Assembly (NCBI RefSeq): GCF_001659605.2
Contig: NC_035162.2
Location: forward strand, 9,505,248-9,569,247
DNA: 64,000 nucleotides
Direction: 5' to 3'
From: Manihot esculenta
Taxonomy: Eukaryota > Streptophyta > Magnoliopsida > Malpighiales > Euphorbiaceae
Below, one piece after another: positions 19,582-31,067 of the stretch. Within the stretch, counting starts at the first letter, position 1; the number at the start of each line of letters is the position of its first letter. Both the position numbers and the translations under genes were made by a program. Below the pieces are notes generated by a model that made no database searches, was not told the origin of the DNA, and was given only the letters and a program-made list of their open reading frames with translations.

Positions 19582-22500
19582 ATATTGGTAACTGGTTCCT
19601 GGGTTTGGATTTGCAGGTTCAACAATTACATGGCTTGGGAGAAAAATTACGTGGACAACTGAATATGATTATTGTTGGATTGAGGTGTAAACTATCTGTA
19701 TGATTAGTGAAGTTCTATCAAATTAAACCTAATTTTGTGTGTGTAATTTTATTAGTTTAGAGATTGATTTTATTATAATCAAGAAACTGAGATGTGTGTG
19801 GTCAATTAAGCAGACAGAGACCTGTTAAGCTGTTTATTGTGTGGGTTGAAGCTGTGAAAATTGCTAATAATGAGTTAAGTCAGATATATTGAATTTTCCA
19901 AGGGCATAGCGAAAAGCAAAGTAACAAATGGTCCATTTTAATCAAGATATGTTAGGTTTTCATTGAAACTCAATGGCAATAAGTATTGAAACTCAATTTC
20001 TTTTCAAAAGAAGAGAAATATTGCACATACTAGAAAAATATTTTCGTAAAAAATATTTTTTATAGAAAATATTTTTAAATATAATTTTTTTTTTTATAAA
20101 ATAAACGGATACTTGATATCAATTATTTGTTGCTAGATTCACGAGTTGATTGACATGGCCACCAGCGCAGGAAATTGATCTTGCATGTATGATGAAATAT
20201 ATATGTTTGCCTGAATTATTGCGAATGCACCTATTTATTGTATAAAATAATATGAAAAGCCAATTTCTGATAGATTAATTATATATAATTAATTCAAGAG
20301 AAGAGAAAGAAATCCTTTATTTAACTCTTAAACCTAGTTAACTAGGTTTTGCTAGTCTTCCAAGAAAGCAATCCTTTGTTTGCTGGATTGATTTTCTATC
20401 TCTATAATGAGCATTGGACGAGTCTGTTTGAGCATTTTGTGTTCTACTTGGGTTTGATTTGTTTGCGCAAAGGCCTGTTTTTGTTTGCTTGGCATTTTTT
20501 CCCCAATCTATTTTCTTTTTATTCACAATAAAATCTTAAGTTGCACAAGAAAATAAGGGATCAATTTGCACTCTAATTTTTTTTTTAAAAGTCATTTTCT
20601 CTTTAATTTTATAATAATTTTGCTTCCGTTTGCTGGAAAATATTTATTAGATAAAAAAATTTAAAATGACTTTTTGTTTAAAAAAATTATTTTCTAGACT
20701 TTCACTAATATATACAAGTTTATTAATATCCTTTAACTTTTAAATCATAATTAAAAAATAGGTAATAAGTTATTTTCTCAAAAAACATTTTCTAAGAAAT
20801 AAAATAGTTTCTAATATAAACCTGTGAATTTTGTAGTCATATTATTTATATTAAGGGTGTTAAAGTTAATTTAAATTTTTAAGAGGGATCGATAAATTAA
20901 GAAAAATGATGAATTTTTATCATCAAATTAAAATCTTATTACAAGGATGTTGAACCATTCCAAAGAAAAAGATGTAAAACTTGGAGAAGGTGGAACCTTC
21001 CAAGTGCTGGCTGGCAGATGGCAAGAAAAAGCTGACATCATAAAATGTAAATTTTCCAGGTCCACACGCCCAAACAAAACACTGAGAAGCAAAGGACCAT
21101 GTCCCAGCTTCCAAGTAAAAGACGCGCTCCTTGAAGTTTCCTAAATGGAATCTCACCACACTCACTACCAGCCGCAGCTAATCTCCACATGGGCATCTTT
21201 CCACTTCAATACGGACACGTATATTTGATTCATTGTAGACCTAGTCTCTCCCCATCTGCATTCCAACACCAAAACTAAATGATGATGGCGATCCTCCCCT
21301 ACTTCTTTGTAATTTCTTCTGTCATAGACTATCAGCCTGGTCTTTTTTTCTCCAAAGTTTCCCGTATCTCACAGGTTAGCCGTGTCTCCTCCACTTGTGA
21401 TTTTCCCTGCTAAAATCTCTGCATCAATTTCAATCTACTTGCCTGTCAATTCATTCGAATTTTCTCTGTTCTTGATAGAAATCAAAATTACGGATCGATC
21501 TTTGATAGCGGGCAGTGGGGACCTTCTAGTCGTAACAAGCTCCTCCATATATTGCTCTTAAAGATCAAGGCTTCCGATTCATTTTTATTATTTCTTAATA
21601 ATTTATTAGCATATTGAGTTAGCTTAGTTATATACTTGTATTAATTTTATTGTTTTAATATTTTATGGTTAAACATATTAATTTTATTTTTTTAATTAAT
21701 ATACTTTTAAAAAAAAATTGTTCCACACCACCATTTTAGTAATAGTTTTAAATAAAATTTGCTCTGACAATAATATATTAAAATTCAATGGCCTCGAGAG
21801 AGACTACAATGTGGCCCAAGTCAAATGGGTCTCCCAGTTAGGATTTTGATTTTCCTTTTGTAAATGACTTTTTATTTACGAGCTACTTAGATTGAGATTG
21901 TAATTACACTTTTTCATTAAAGATAATAAGTCAAATTTCAGATGTTATTAAAAGCTGAGATCCAACCTACAATTACTTGTATTGATTTCAAAAGATGAAA
22001 TCTCAAATGTTTTATTATCCGGAAAATTAATTAAATTATTGCGAGCAGAACGCGTTTTGAAACAAACTATTTATTATGAAGCCATATTATTGAGAATTAC
22101 CCAAACATCTCTAAATATTTAAAAATAATTTCTTATTTGCATATACACACTAGCCAATCTAATAATTATTATGTATATTAAAATCATAATATATAAATAT
22201 ATAAATATTTAGTGCGATTAAGAATTTTTCTAAAATTAGTTTACTCTCATATAAAACATGGAACATTAATAGGAAATGGATATAAGCACAAGCATTTCAT
22301 TATATATATATATATATATATCCAGCCAGCAGAGGCCAAAAGAAGGAACAGAGCTGCCACTAGTGTCTCTTTTGAGACAACATTATTTTCTTCCTCCATC
22401 TAAATCTACCCTTCTATTAAGAAATATATAATATACAAAAACAGATGGTTCTATTCATCTACTGAGCCTTAATTTTGTCCTGCTCTATGTAGTTTCTCTA

Positions 22501-22843
22501 TTTCTTGACCAATGTCTGTCCTTTCTTGCTTCTTTATTCTGTGTGCAACCCTTTTTCCTCTTTTCTTTAGCGAAAACATCCAAAACACAATTAATGAGAG
22601 ACATGTGCCTTGCTTCTTATCAATATGTCCATTCCTGAGGCAGACACATCTCTTGCTTCTTTGCCGGCACCGCCCGGTACTGGCTCTTTTTCTGGATGCG
22701 CAGGCCATTCCTCACATCACCCATTAAAGCATCTACAGAAACAATATTCAAATAAAAGAAATTGGTTCACAAATATATTATAAAACAACATTTTTAAAAA
22801 GTTTTTTTTTACAAGACTGCAGGTGGACCCAACTGCAGTTTAG
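19582..22843. other. AT-rich intergenic DNA
   Basis: The first 400 bp is COPT-duplicate flank. Segments at about 20020-20100 and 20580-20830 carry repeated AAAATATTTTT and GGAAAATATTT-type words, suggesting decayed MITE-like sequence without clear ends. The stretch 20940-21560 is less AT-rich but has no convincing coding frame. A (TA)10 microsatellite lies at 22301-22321. No further gene is supported. Confidence 0.55.
22301..22321. repeat. (TA)10 microsatellite
   Basis: Uninterrupted TA dinucleotide run in intergenic DNA. Confidence 0.95.
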
Positions 22844-24429
22844 TTAAAGAAAGGCACCATGTTGAAGAGGGAAAGTAGGCGTATTGGATGTTGAATCAGT
22901 GCCCATTTTGTCAGAGTGAAGCTTTAGGGCTTGAACCACTCTTGCTGGTATAAGAACAGTGGGACACCCTGCTCCAAGCAAAAGCAAAACCATATCAGTT
23001 CAACCGCACTTTTCTTTTCCCTTTTTAAATTGCTTGCAATCAAGGGTTTCCACAACAAGTTGCTCAAATGGCTGTTAATCAATTTCTTGTCTCAGTGGTT
23101 AGCTGAAAGCTATTTGTGGAAGGACCAAACAAACAACTAGTGGACCATCCATGGAAGAAGATTTAGCTGCGGATAAATGGGAATCTTGCACCTTGAACCA
23201 ATTTGGATTCCACAAAATCAATACCAAATCCAAATCTAATCTAGACGAATATGTGATAGGGGAGACACACCAATCTAGTAACTAACAACTGATCAAAATC
23301 CTCCGGAATCAAAAAATTCAACAAAAAGATAAAATTTTTCAGCCAAAAAGAGAGCTTAAGATGACCCAGAATCAGAGACAGAAACTTTCTTTAGCAATTA
23401 CCTCGTTTCTTGCGTGACTCGCAAGTATTTCCGATTCCTCTAGGCAAGAACACCCCAGTCCCACAAGAACCACTTCTTGAACCGGAGTCACCAAGGAAAA
23501 CTGCTGTCATTTCTGAACCGGTTCTATGGTGTTGCAGATTAGCCCATGAAACTTTTTGTCTATTTCCAAAGCCACCACAAGTTCTCCCTTTGCTTTGATG
23601 AAATGGTCTGGCTTCTTGTTTTTCATGCTCAAGGTGACTATACCCACTCGCTTGTTTTCCCCAATACAGAGACTCCTGCTTTTGCTTCATAATCTGCTCT
23701 TGCCTAAGCTTATACAACTGCAAAACAAACCACCAAGATTAGCGATGAAGTAAAATAAGTGCTCTGTAAACACTAAAGCAGATATAAAGCACTTGCCTGA
23801 ATAGCCCGTATTTGGTAATCAATTAGAGCTTGCTTAGAATGAATCTCAATGTTTGGGTTTCTGGGTTTCCTCATGGCTAAAGGTACCGAAGCAGGTTCAA
23901 GTGAGGTACCTGCAAATCTTTCACTATTGTTATACCCGAGTTTTTCCCCATTCAACTTCAAGTTCCCAAACTTCCCTGTCGTGAGTACCTCTTCTTGGCT
24001 CGCCCCCAACGTAGACCATTTCGTTGATTGAGGCGAACCAGCGAAACTCCATGCCTAAAACCCAGAGTATTTAACCCCAAATCAGAACTTGAACATAAAT
24101 GCAAACATGCAACAATCGCAAAGACAGGGAAATACCTCATTTGCGTGTCTGTTCTCATCATCTTGGAGCATGTAGTGAGACATTTGGCGAGTCAACTCAG
24201 AGAAGTAATCGTCGTCTTGGTCACACTCTGATTCAGTGGAACCAAGTTCTGACTCAACAGGTGAACTCAAAGAAAAACCAAAATCAGAGGAACTAAAGCA
24301 AGAAGACCAGGCTTGGCTGAGGTATTTGCTGTTGTTCCCTGAGAGAGTATTGCTGCTCTGATCAGTGAAAAACAGAGACTGAGGAGGTGGAAGCAATAAT
24401 GAATCTTTGTTGTGTAGGTCAATGGCCAT
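22844..24429 (-). CDS. Four-exon gene, plant protein of unknown function
   Basis: Splicing inferred from reading frames and junctions. Exon 1 is 24429-24136 (98 codons, starts MAIDLHNKDS, ends before GTATTT). Exon 2 is 24054-23797 (after TTTTAG, 86 codons). Exon 3 is 23717-23402 (after TTTTGCAG). Exon 4 is 22968-22844 (after GAGCAG, ends TAA). The total is 993 nt, encoding 330 residues, with phases that agree. Exon 2 ends at CAG/GCAAGT, so intron 2 is a GC-AG intron. The protein is Ser-rich and acidic at the start (SELTRQMSHYML), has a basic Gln-rich helix-like middle (SKQALIDYQIRAIQLYKLRQ) and ends with TVLIPARVVQAL. I recall this last motif from plant proteins of unknown role, but cannot name the family. 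Neither signal peptide nor membrane segment is seen. A TATAAA lies about 125 bp upstream. Confidence 0.78.
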
Positions 24430-24552
24430 AATAAAGAAATTGAGTTTGCTCAGTAAAGAGAAGTGAGGTTAGGATTCTAATGATTTGCAAGAGGCAGAGG
24501 CAGTGGTGGGAGAGAAAAAGAGAGACCTGAAGAAATCCCACTCCAGCCGAGG

Positions 24553-24558
24553 TTTATA
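24553..24558 (-). promoter_or_regulatory. Possible TATA box of the four-exon gene
   Basis: TATAAA on the minus strand, about 125 bp before the ATG, at a plausible distance for a 90-nt leader. Confidence 0.45.
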
Positions 24559-24559
24559 A

Positions 24560-25205
24560 AAGATGTAGCTAAGTTGTCAAACCGTAACTGTAACTGTGGA
24601 ATTTGGTTGGGCTTTGAGTGGCTCGGCCTCGTAGATTTTTAACTTCAGTTGATGCAACCCAGCTGCCACTTGTCGGAGGTTAACTGTGAGTTGATACTTT
24701 GTTAGGATTTTTAATTTTATTTGTCTACAAAATTAGGTTGCAAGATTATATTCCATTTTAAATGTATAAATAAATTAAATTATTTGTGAATTTAAATGTA
24801 TAAATAAATAAATTAAATGTATAAAAAATTTAAATTATTTTTATTTATTTATTAAGTAAATCAAATTTAATTTTATTAATTTTTTATTTAAATTTAAAAT
24901 AATTAAAATTTAAAATTAATTTGATCTTAAATAATATAAATAAAATTTAAACCCTTCAAAATTCTAACTACTCTTAATTTATTTTATTGCTAAATATTTT
25001 TACAAAAGATCCAGGCAGTTGGTTTTGAATAAATCTGTATTTTTTGAATGAAGCACAATTAAATTCTTTTAATTTAAAAAAATTATGTAATTTTTTAAAA
25101 AGCTAATTATGGAATTTTTTTTAATTTAAAAATAAAATAATAAATAATAACCAATTAAAATACTCATTAACGACCATCCAAGAGCATAAGGGATTAATTT
25201 TTTTT

Positions 25206-25236
<31 letters not shown>

Positions 25237-25988
25237 ACGGATTGGATGAAATTTAGTACAAGAATATTAACAGGAAAAAAAAGGAAAAGTTTGGTTGAAT
25301 AATTATTGGTTTTGATATGAGATTTCTTAATGATACCATATGCTAATCTTTCATGCAATTTATATTACTTCAAATATTATTAAATCATTATATTACAAAA
25401 TATTTCATTCTCTCAATTTTCCAATCTTTCATTATTACAAAATAAACATAAAAATATTAATTAACTATTGAAATATTTAATATTCAAAACTAAATGCATG
25501 CTTATTTTAAAATGAAGATATTAGTCAACAAACGACTTTCATATTGGATTAGGTAAGTGTCTAAAATTCATTATTAATGTTAAGCATGCAGGATTAATTA
25601 GGTATCAAAGCTAGGGTTTGTTAGACAGATCATGAAGATTGAAAAGGAAATTACCCAAATTGTTCCCTATAAAATTATAGCCCTTCCACCAGAAATGGGA
25701 TCAATTACTAATTAAATTGATTATGGATGCCAATTGAGGGATGGGTTAACTACTTTGGATAGCTAGCTACTGGGTACCAATACTATAAAATAAAATTCAG
25801 TGGTTCAAGAAAAAATTTTCTCTGATTTTAAAACAATAAAATGGTTATGGTAGCTATTCTTTTGAAACATTCTTATATATACATGAAGTTTGGACATAAC
25901 CACAATGATATGTGGTGCAGAGAAAGTAGAGAGCAATCCAACAAGAAAAGAAAATAAATTCAGAAACTATGAAGCATTGAAAGACTAA
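24560..25988. other. AT-rich intergenic DNA before the GST cluster
   Basis: Very AT-rich from about 24710 to 25560, with repeated AAATTTAAATT-type words and an A-rich tract at 25199-25240. No gene or defined element is supported. The last 100 bp should hold the 3' UTR of the first GST gene. Confidence 0.5.
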
Positions 25989-26724
<736 letters not shown>

Positions 26725-27019
26725 TTAGGAGTTTGCAACTCTAATCCCCTCTTTTCTTGATAAGCAAGCCTGTGATATATTGTAAAATTCCAAGCGGTTT
26801 GCATTATTTTCGAAGCTGTTGACATTTTTGGGTTTTGGATTGATCAGATTTACTTAATATCAGCTACGTCACTGATGACCTCAATTTCTAGGATTCTGGC
26901 TTGACTTGTTCTAGTGGCTTTTAGCTTTTTAGCCAGGTGCTCGATTCCCATTCCCACATCGATTGTGGATGGAGTACGTATTAGCACGCCTTAGTAAAAT
27001 TAGTCTTGATTTTATCTCT

Positions 27020-27765
27020 TTATTTGACAGCAGACTTTGAAGCATCTACAGTGTAAGCAAAACGTTTGTCTCTTGGAGGCAGGGATTCTTTGATTCCATC
27101 TATCTCACTCAGCTTTCCCATCCATTTCCATAAAACTGGAAATTTCTCTTCACTGATCAACTCTATTCGCATAACTTCATGACGTATTTGAAAGAAATAT
27201 AATACAGAAAACGCCACAATATCTAGGTATCCAACACCTTCACCTCCAAAGAAATCATTTTCTTTGAGCTGGTTCTCTAGCAGCCTCAGTTGTTCACCAA
27301 TTTCTTCCATGATATGCTCTTTCTCCTCTCCTGTGGCTGCACTACCCTTCAGAGCTGTCTGCAAGATCTGCACAAATTCTCAATCCTAGTTAGAAACTCC
27401 AGCTATGCCCACGTAACTCATTCTTCTAATTAAAAAGAAAGTGTATAATTTACCTTTTGGTCTACAAATGCAGCCCAGAAACGTGCTATGGCTCGGTGGC
27501 GGGGTTCTTTAGGCAAGAAAAGATTATTTTGCCAGGTCTCATCGATGTATTCAAGAATCACAAGTGATTCTGCAATGGGTTTCCCGTTGTGTAAGAAAAC
27601 TGGAATTTTCTTATGAACTGGATTAGACCTGAGAAGCAAGAGGCTCTTGTTGGACAAACCTTGTTCTATGTACTCGTACTGTATTCCTTTTAGCTTCAGG
27701 GCTAGTTTCATTCTGTGACTGAAAGGACTAGCCCATGTGCCCAGCAGCTTCACTTCTCCATTCAT
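27020..27765 (-). CDS. Tau-class glutathione S-transferase, copy 2
   Basis: Two exons: 27765-27454 (104 codons, ends AAAAG/GTAAAT) and 27367-27020 (after TTGTGCAG), giving 219 residues. It keeps Ser13 (WASPFS), the [18 protein letters not shown] signature and the same intron position as copy 1; the two are clear tandem paralogues with a variable C-terminus ([13 protein letters not shown] here). Catalytically it should be competent. What is odd is upstream: only about 10 bp before the ATG the sequence changes into a decayed coiled-coil frame on the opposite strand (27776 onward), so the native promoter may be displaced. No TATA box is obvious there. Confidence 0.9.
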
Positions 27766-27775
27766 TTAGGATCCT

Positions 27776-28672
27776 GAACTGCTGAGGGCTGAGGGCGACA
27801 GAGCTTTCGAGCGGACTGCTGCGGCGGAGTTTCGTCGTGACGAGGCTTTAGCGCAGTTGTCTTCTCTGGAAGATGCCTGTTAAGAGTGGGATGAGGCCAG
27901 AGGTCAGCGTGATGAGGCATGGGCCCAATGCGAAGCAGCTAAGGTTCAACGGGAGGAAGTCTAGGCCCGTTGCGAGGTGGTGATGGCTCAAAGGGAGGAG
28001 GCATTGGCCTGAATTGTTCTCCTTGAATAGGAGCTCAGCAAGCACATCGAGGACCTGAAAGGCATAGTCTCGGCAGCAGAGGAGTTACAACTTTAACAAC
28101 AGCAACTCCACCGAGAGGTCACTGTCCTAGAGGAGAGGTGTTCTGCCATGCTTAAGGATGCCATGCTTAAGGATGCCAGGCTTGCGGAGAACAGGGTCTA
28201 GTTGGCTTGTGAGAAGCACCTGCAGGAGTATAAGGACTCTGCTGAGCTGAAGGCCAGGATTGAGCAGGCCTGTGAGGATCGCCTACGGGAGTACAAGGAC
28301 TCCTCTGAGTTAAAGGTCAAGATCGAGCAGGCCTGTGAGGCTCGACTTGCGGAGTTCAAGGCTTCTGATGCAATGAAAGAAGAATTATACAACTCAGCCT
28401 TCTGCATGTTCGCTTTCAGATTCAATCAAGACTTGAAGGCAGCTAGGGATGTCCCCTCCACCTCGTTGGCTCACCTTCGAGCTCCTGAAGTCGATTCTAA
28501 TGGCAAGAAGGTGCGCTACGGGGAGGATGATAATCCATTTCCCAAAGGAGTTCCTCCCCCGCCGACTGGGCCCCAAGGAGAGGGCATCGAGCTCCAAGGA
28601 GAGGATAGTGTAAATAAGTCTTTGAACGATCTTGTCAGTTCAGGCTCATCTTCTGTACCCTTGGATAAATAA
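27776..28672 (+). pseudogene. Decayed coiled-coil frame, probably transposon-derived
   Basis: Continuous translation on the + strand with several in-frame TAG, TAA and TGA stops before 28200 and a clean stretch of 156 codons from 28202 to 28672. The residue pattern is Glu/Arg/Ala-rich and heptad-like (for example RDEALAQLSSLED, REEALA), followed by two near-copies of a unit with EQACEARLAEFKAS, then an acidic and Pro-rich tail. This resembles the C-terminal coiled coil of plant proteins carrying the putative gypsy-type transposon domain, but the N-terminal domain is absent, so the assignment is tentative. It begins beside the GST copy 2 start codon. Confidence 0.55.
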
Positions 28673-29464
28673 ATATATAAAGATGTTATTTTTCCTTCTC
28701 TGTACTTGTGTTGTATTTTTTGCTATTTTATTTCTTTGTCTCTTTTCTTTGATGTTTGATCGTATGGCGATCTAGAGATGTGTATTTGATGATGAATGAT
28801 ATTTTACTTCGGCATATGCCTCTTTTATACTTAGATTATCTTTTGTTCAAATTGTCTTACTGGTTTCGTTGATCTGCTCAAATCTTTTAAGACTTAAATC
28901 CTCTTCTCTATCTCACTTGTGAATTTTTTCTAACTTAACTTAATCGTAACAGCCTTGAGCCATATGCATACTTAGCAAATTGCAACTCACTTAACTTTAG
29001 TTAATTAATGGATCAGGCTGTCTCTACTGGGACTTTGCCAATCGAACTGACCTAGGCTGAGAGCTCGACGTCTGATTAAGCTTCTGTCTTGCAAGTTTTT
29101 CTTACTTACATGCGGGTATTTCCTTCTTTGGCCCACGACCTCCTCAGTGCTGTGAGCTCGGACATATAATACTTAAAGAAATAACTTGCTTGCATAGGTA
29201 CCTCGCATTAGACGATTTTTAAATCTTGTTCTTGCTATGGGCTCGGACACCTTATCCTTTTTTATGTAACCCTTTGATGGTCAGTGCGGTCTGGGCTGTG
29301 TGTCCCGCTGGGATGGGGAGCTCGGCCTTTTGACGTTTTCCTTTGCTTAGCTCATCTTTGCTAAGTATTTGTCTATTGTGAGCTGATCCGAGCTGGAAGC
29401 AGGGCTCTTTGCTTTCGTTCATTTTTTATGTGTTCCATGTTTGTGGGCCCCTTCATATAGGGGG
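28673..29464. other. Unassigned DNA between the decayed frame and element H
   Basis: Mixed-composition DNA with repeated GAGCTCGGAC-like words (about 29050-29330), reminiscent of the non-coding part or LTR of a large retroelement. No open frame, second LTR or target duplication was found. Confidence 0.4.
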
Positions 29465-29955
29465 TGTTGGACCTAAATGTCCTAATCTTTGTTTTGATGA
29501 TTAATAAACAATTGGTGTGCTACTAATTATTTCCAAGAGTGTTTGTATTGAGCTTGCAGGTCCCTTATTGAAACAAATGATATTGCTTCAATCACAAAAG
29601 TGAAAAGTGCCAATTTTGGAAGCATACTACAAGAAAGGGATCATAAAGTATTTTTATTTATTATGCTTGTCATTTTATTCATTGTGAATTTCAAGTAATT
29701 AATTGTGATGGCTCAAGGGTTCTTTCATTTCTAAAAGTTCTTTTAGATATGGCCACTTTTTTGAAGTACTTGACTTTCAGGGACCAAAATGAAATTTTCC
29801 AAAAGAAGTGATTTTGAAAATATTTTTCATCAAAATGAAAGATCTAAAAATATAGGTTACAAATATTCAAACGGATTGAAAAATGAATCTTTATAGCCTA
29901 AGTTATGATTTTTCAAAGTTTTATAGAAGGGATTTTGTGCTCCCTAAACACAACT

Positions 29956-30326
29956 TTCGGCTTCCGAAAGTCAGGGACAGAAACGAAAGTCCCATATGTT
30001 CGGCCGCCGAACATTGACTTTCGGCCGCCGAAAGTGGGTTTTCAACCAGCCCCCTAAGTGTAACCTTCGGCTTCCGAAAGTGAGGGACAGAGACGAAAGT
30101 CCCACACTTTCGGCCGCCAAACATTTAACCTTCGGCCGCCGAAAAGTGTGTTTTGGGTCTGCCTCCGAAGCCTAAAGTTTGGCTTCCGAAAGTGAGGAAC
30201 AGAAACGAAAGTCCACCATGTTCGGCCGCCGAACATTGAGTTTAGGCCGCCGAAAGTTCAGTTTTAAAGGAATAGTTTCTTCGCCCCAAATGGTTCGGCC
30301 GCCGAACTCTAAGCTTAGGCCGCCGA
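29956..30326 (+). repeat. TTCGG-nnn-CCGAA palindrome array in a copia LTR
   Basis: About eleven copies or near-copies of the palindrome in 370 bp (clear ones at 29956, 29999, 30020 and 30066, others near 30132, 30219 and 30293; centres CCG and CTT; some arms decayed to TTTGG or TTAGG). Three copies are followed by GACAGAGACGAAAGT-like words, the reverse complement of the ACTTTCGTCTCTGTC word in the gypsy LTRs of this window. The array ends about 100 bp before the TATA box. Confidence 0.85.
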
Positions 30327-30424
30327 ACCTGAGTTTTTCTGGGCACGGTATAACGGTTATTTCTGAACATAAACGGCTCTATTTGCATTTAATGCACCCC
30401 CAACGGCCATATTTATGATAGAAC

Positions 30425-30432
30425 TATAAATA
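30425..30432 (+). promoter_or_regulatory. TATA box of copia element H LTR
   Basis: TATAAATA downstream of the palindrome array, about 480 bp before the LTR end; the only good TATA match in this part of the LTR. Confidence 0.6.
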
Positions 30433-30914
30433 CAACTTGTTTTTGTTGTTGTGAGGTTACAACAACCATCTAAGCAAATATTTATTGAGATTACAACATT
30501 TTTCATTCTCTCTCTCTTAAAACCTTGAGCCAAAACATTGATTTCTTGAAAGCCTGTTTTGAGTTGTAATTGATTGGCTTTTCTGAGTGAGTAAAGGTTG
30601 ATTGAGAGATTCTGTTGTTGTGAGTGTGGCATTGAGCAAAGAATTGCTCTTGAGTGGAAAAAGAGATTTGTAAAGAGCAAAGGCTTGCTCTAAGATTGTA
30701 AGGGTTTTGATCTTCACCCAAAGGAGATTTGATAGTGGAGTTGAACTCTCAAGTGGACCTTGAGGAGAGGACGTAGGCTTGGATAGCTGAACCTCTATAA
30801 ATCTTTGTATTGATTTTTCTCTTCCCTATTCTCTTTTAATTTCTTGTCTTTGCCATTAAATTTTTTATAAACCCAATTCACCCCCCCTCTTGGGTTGCCT
30901 CAAGGGACAACAAG

Positions 30915-30926
30915 TGGTATCAGAGC
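30915..30926 (+). other. Primer binding site of element H
   Basis: TGGTATCAGAGC, complementary to initiator tRNA-Met, 2 nt after the LTR. Confidence 0.9.
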
Positions 30927-30973
30927 TAAGTCTCCCTTTCTTGAAGATATAATTATCTTGGAGTAAAGATCAA

Positions 30974-31067
30974 ATGGCAGCCCTCAATTCTCAAGAAGGT
31001 CAATCGGTTGTGAGACCACCTTTCTTTGATGGAAATGACTTTCTATATTGAAAAAATAGAATGTATT
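30974..31067 (+). pseudogene. Copia element H gag, first 31 codons, with a nonsense codon
   Basis: Starts ATGGCAGCC after the primer site. The frame carries PPFFDGNDF, a copia Gag start motif, then a TGA at codon 26 (31049-31051) where copia Gag proteins normally have Trp. It continues to 31067, where element C begins. The reading frame joins exactly to 62552 across C, allowing for the GTATT duplication. The TGA means this copy could not make full Gag even before it was split. Confidence 0.85.

Larger units (their letters stand above)
29465..30912 (+). repeat. 5' LTR of copia element H
   Basis: 1448 bp, TGTTGGACC...GGGACAACA, ending 2 nt before the primer site. It contains a dense TTCGG-nnn-CCGAA array (29956-30326) followed by TATAAATA at 30425. 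The left end is set by the first TG of a TGTTGG box, and without the 3' LTR it could be off by a few bases. Confidence 0.8.

Noticed and set aside
20338..21165. Possible small genes in the COPT to unknown-gene interval
   Set aside because: Short frames on both strands with no recognisable domain, splice support or composition unlike the surrounding non-coding DNA.
28202..28672. A free-standing 156-residue gene
   Set aside because: Coding-like sequence continues upstream in the same frame through several stops, so the clean stretch is the tail of a pseudogene.
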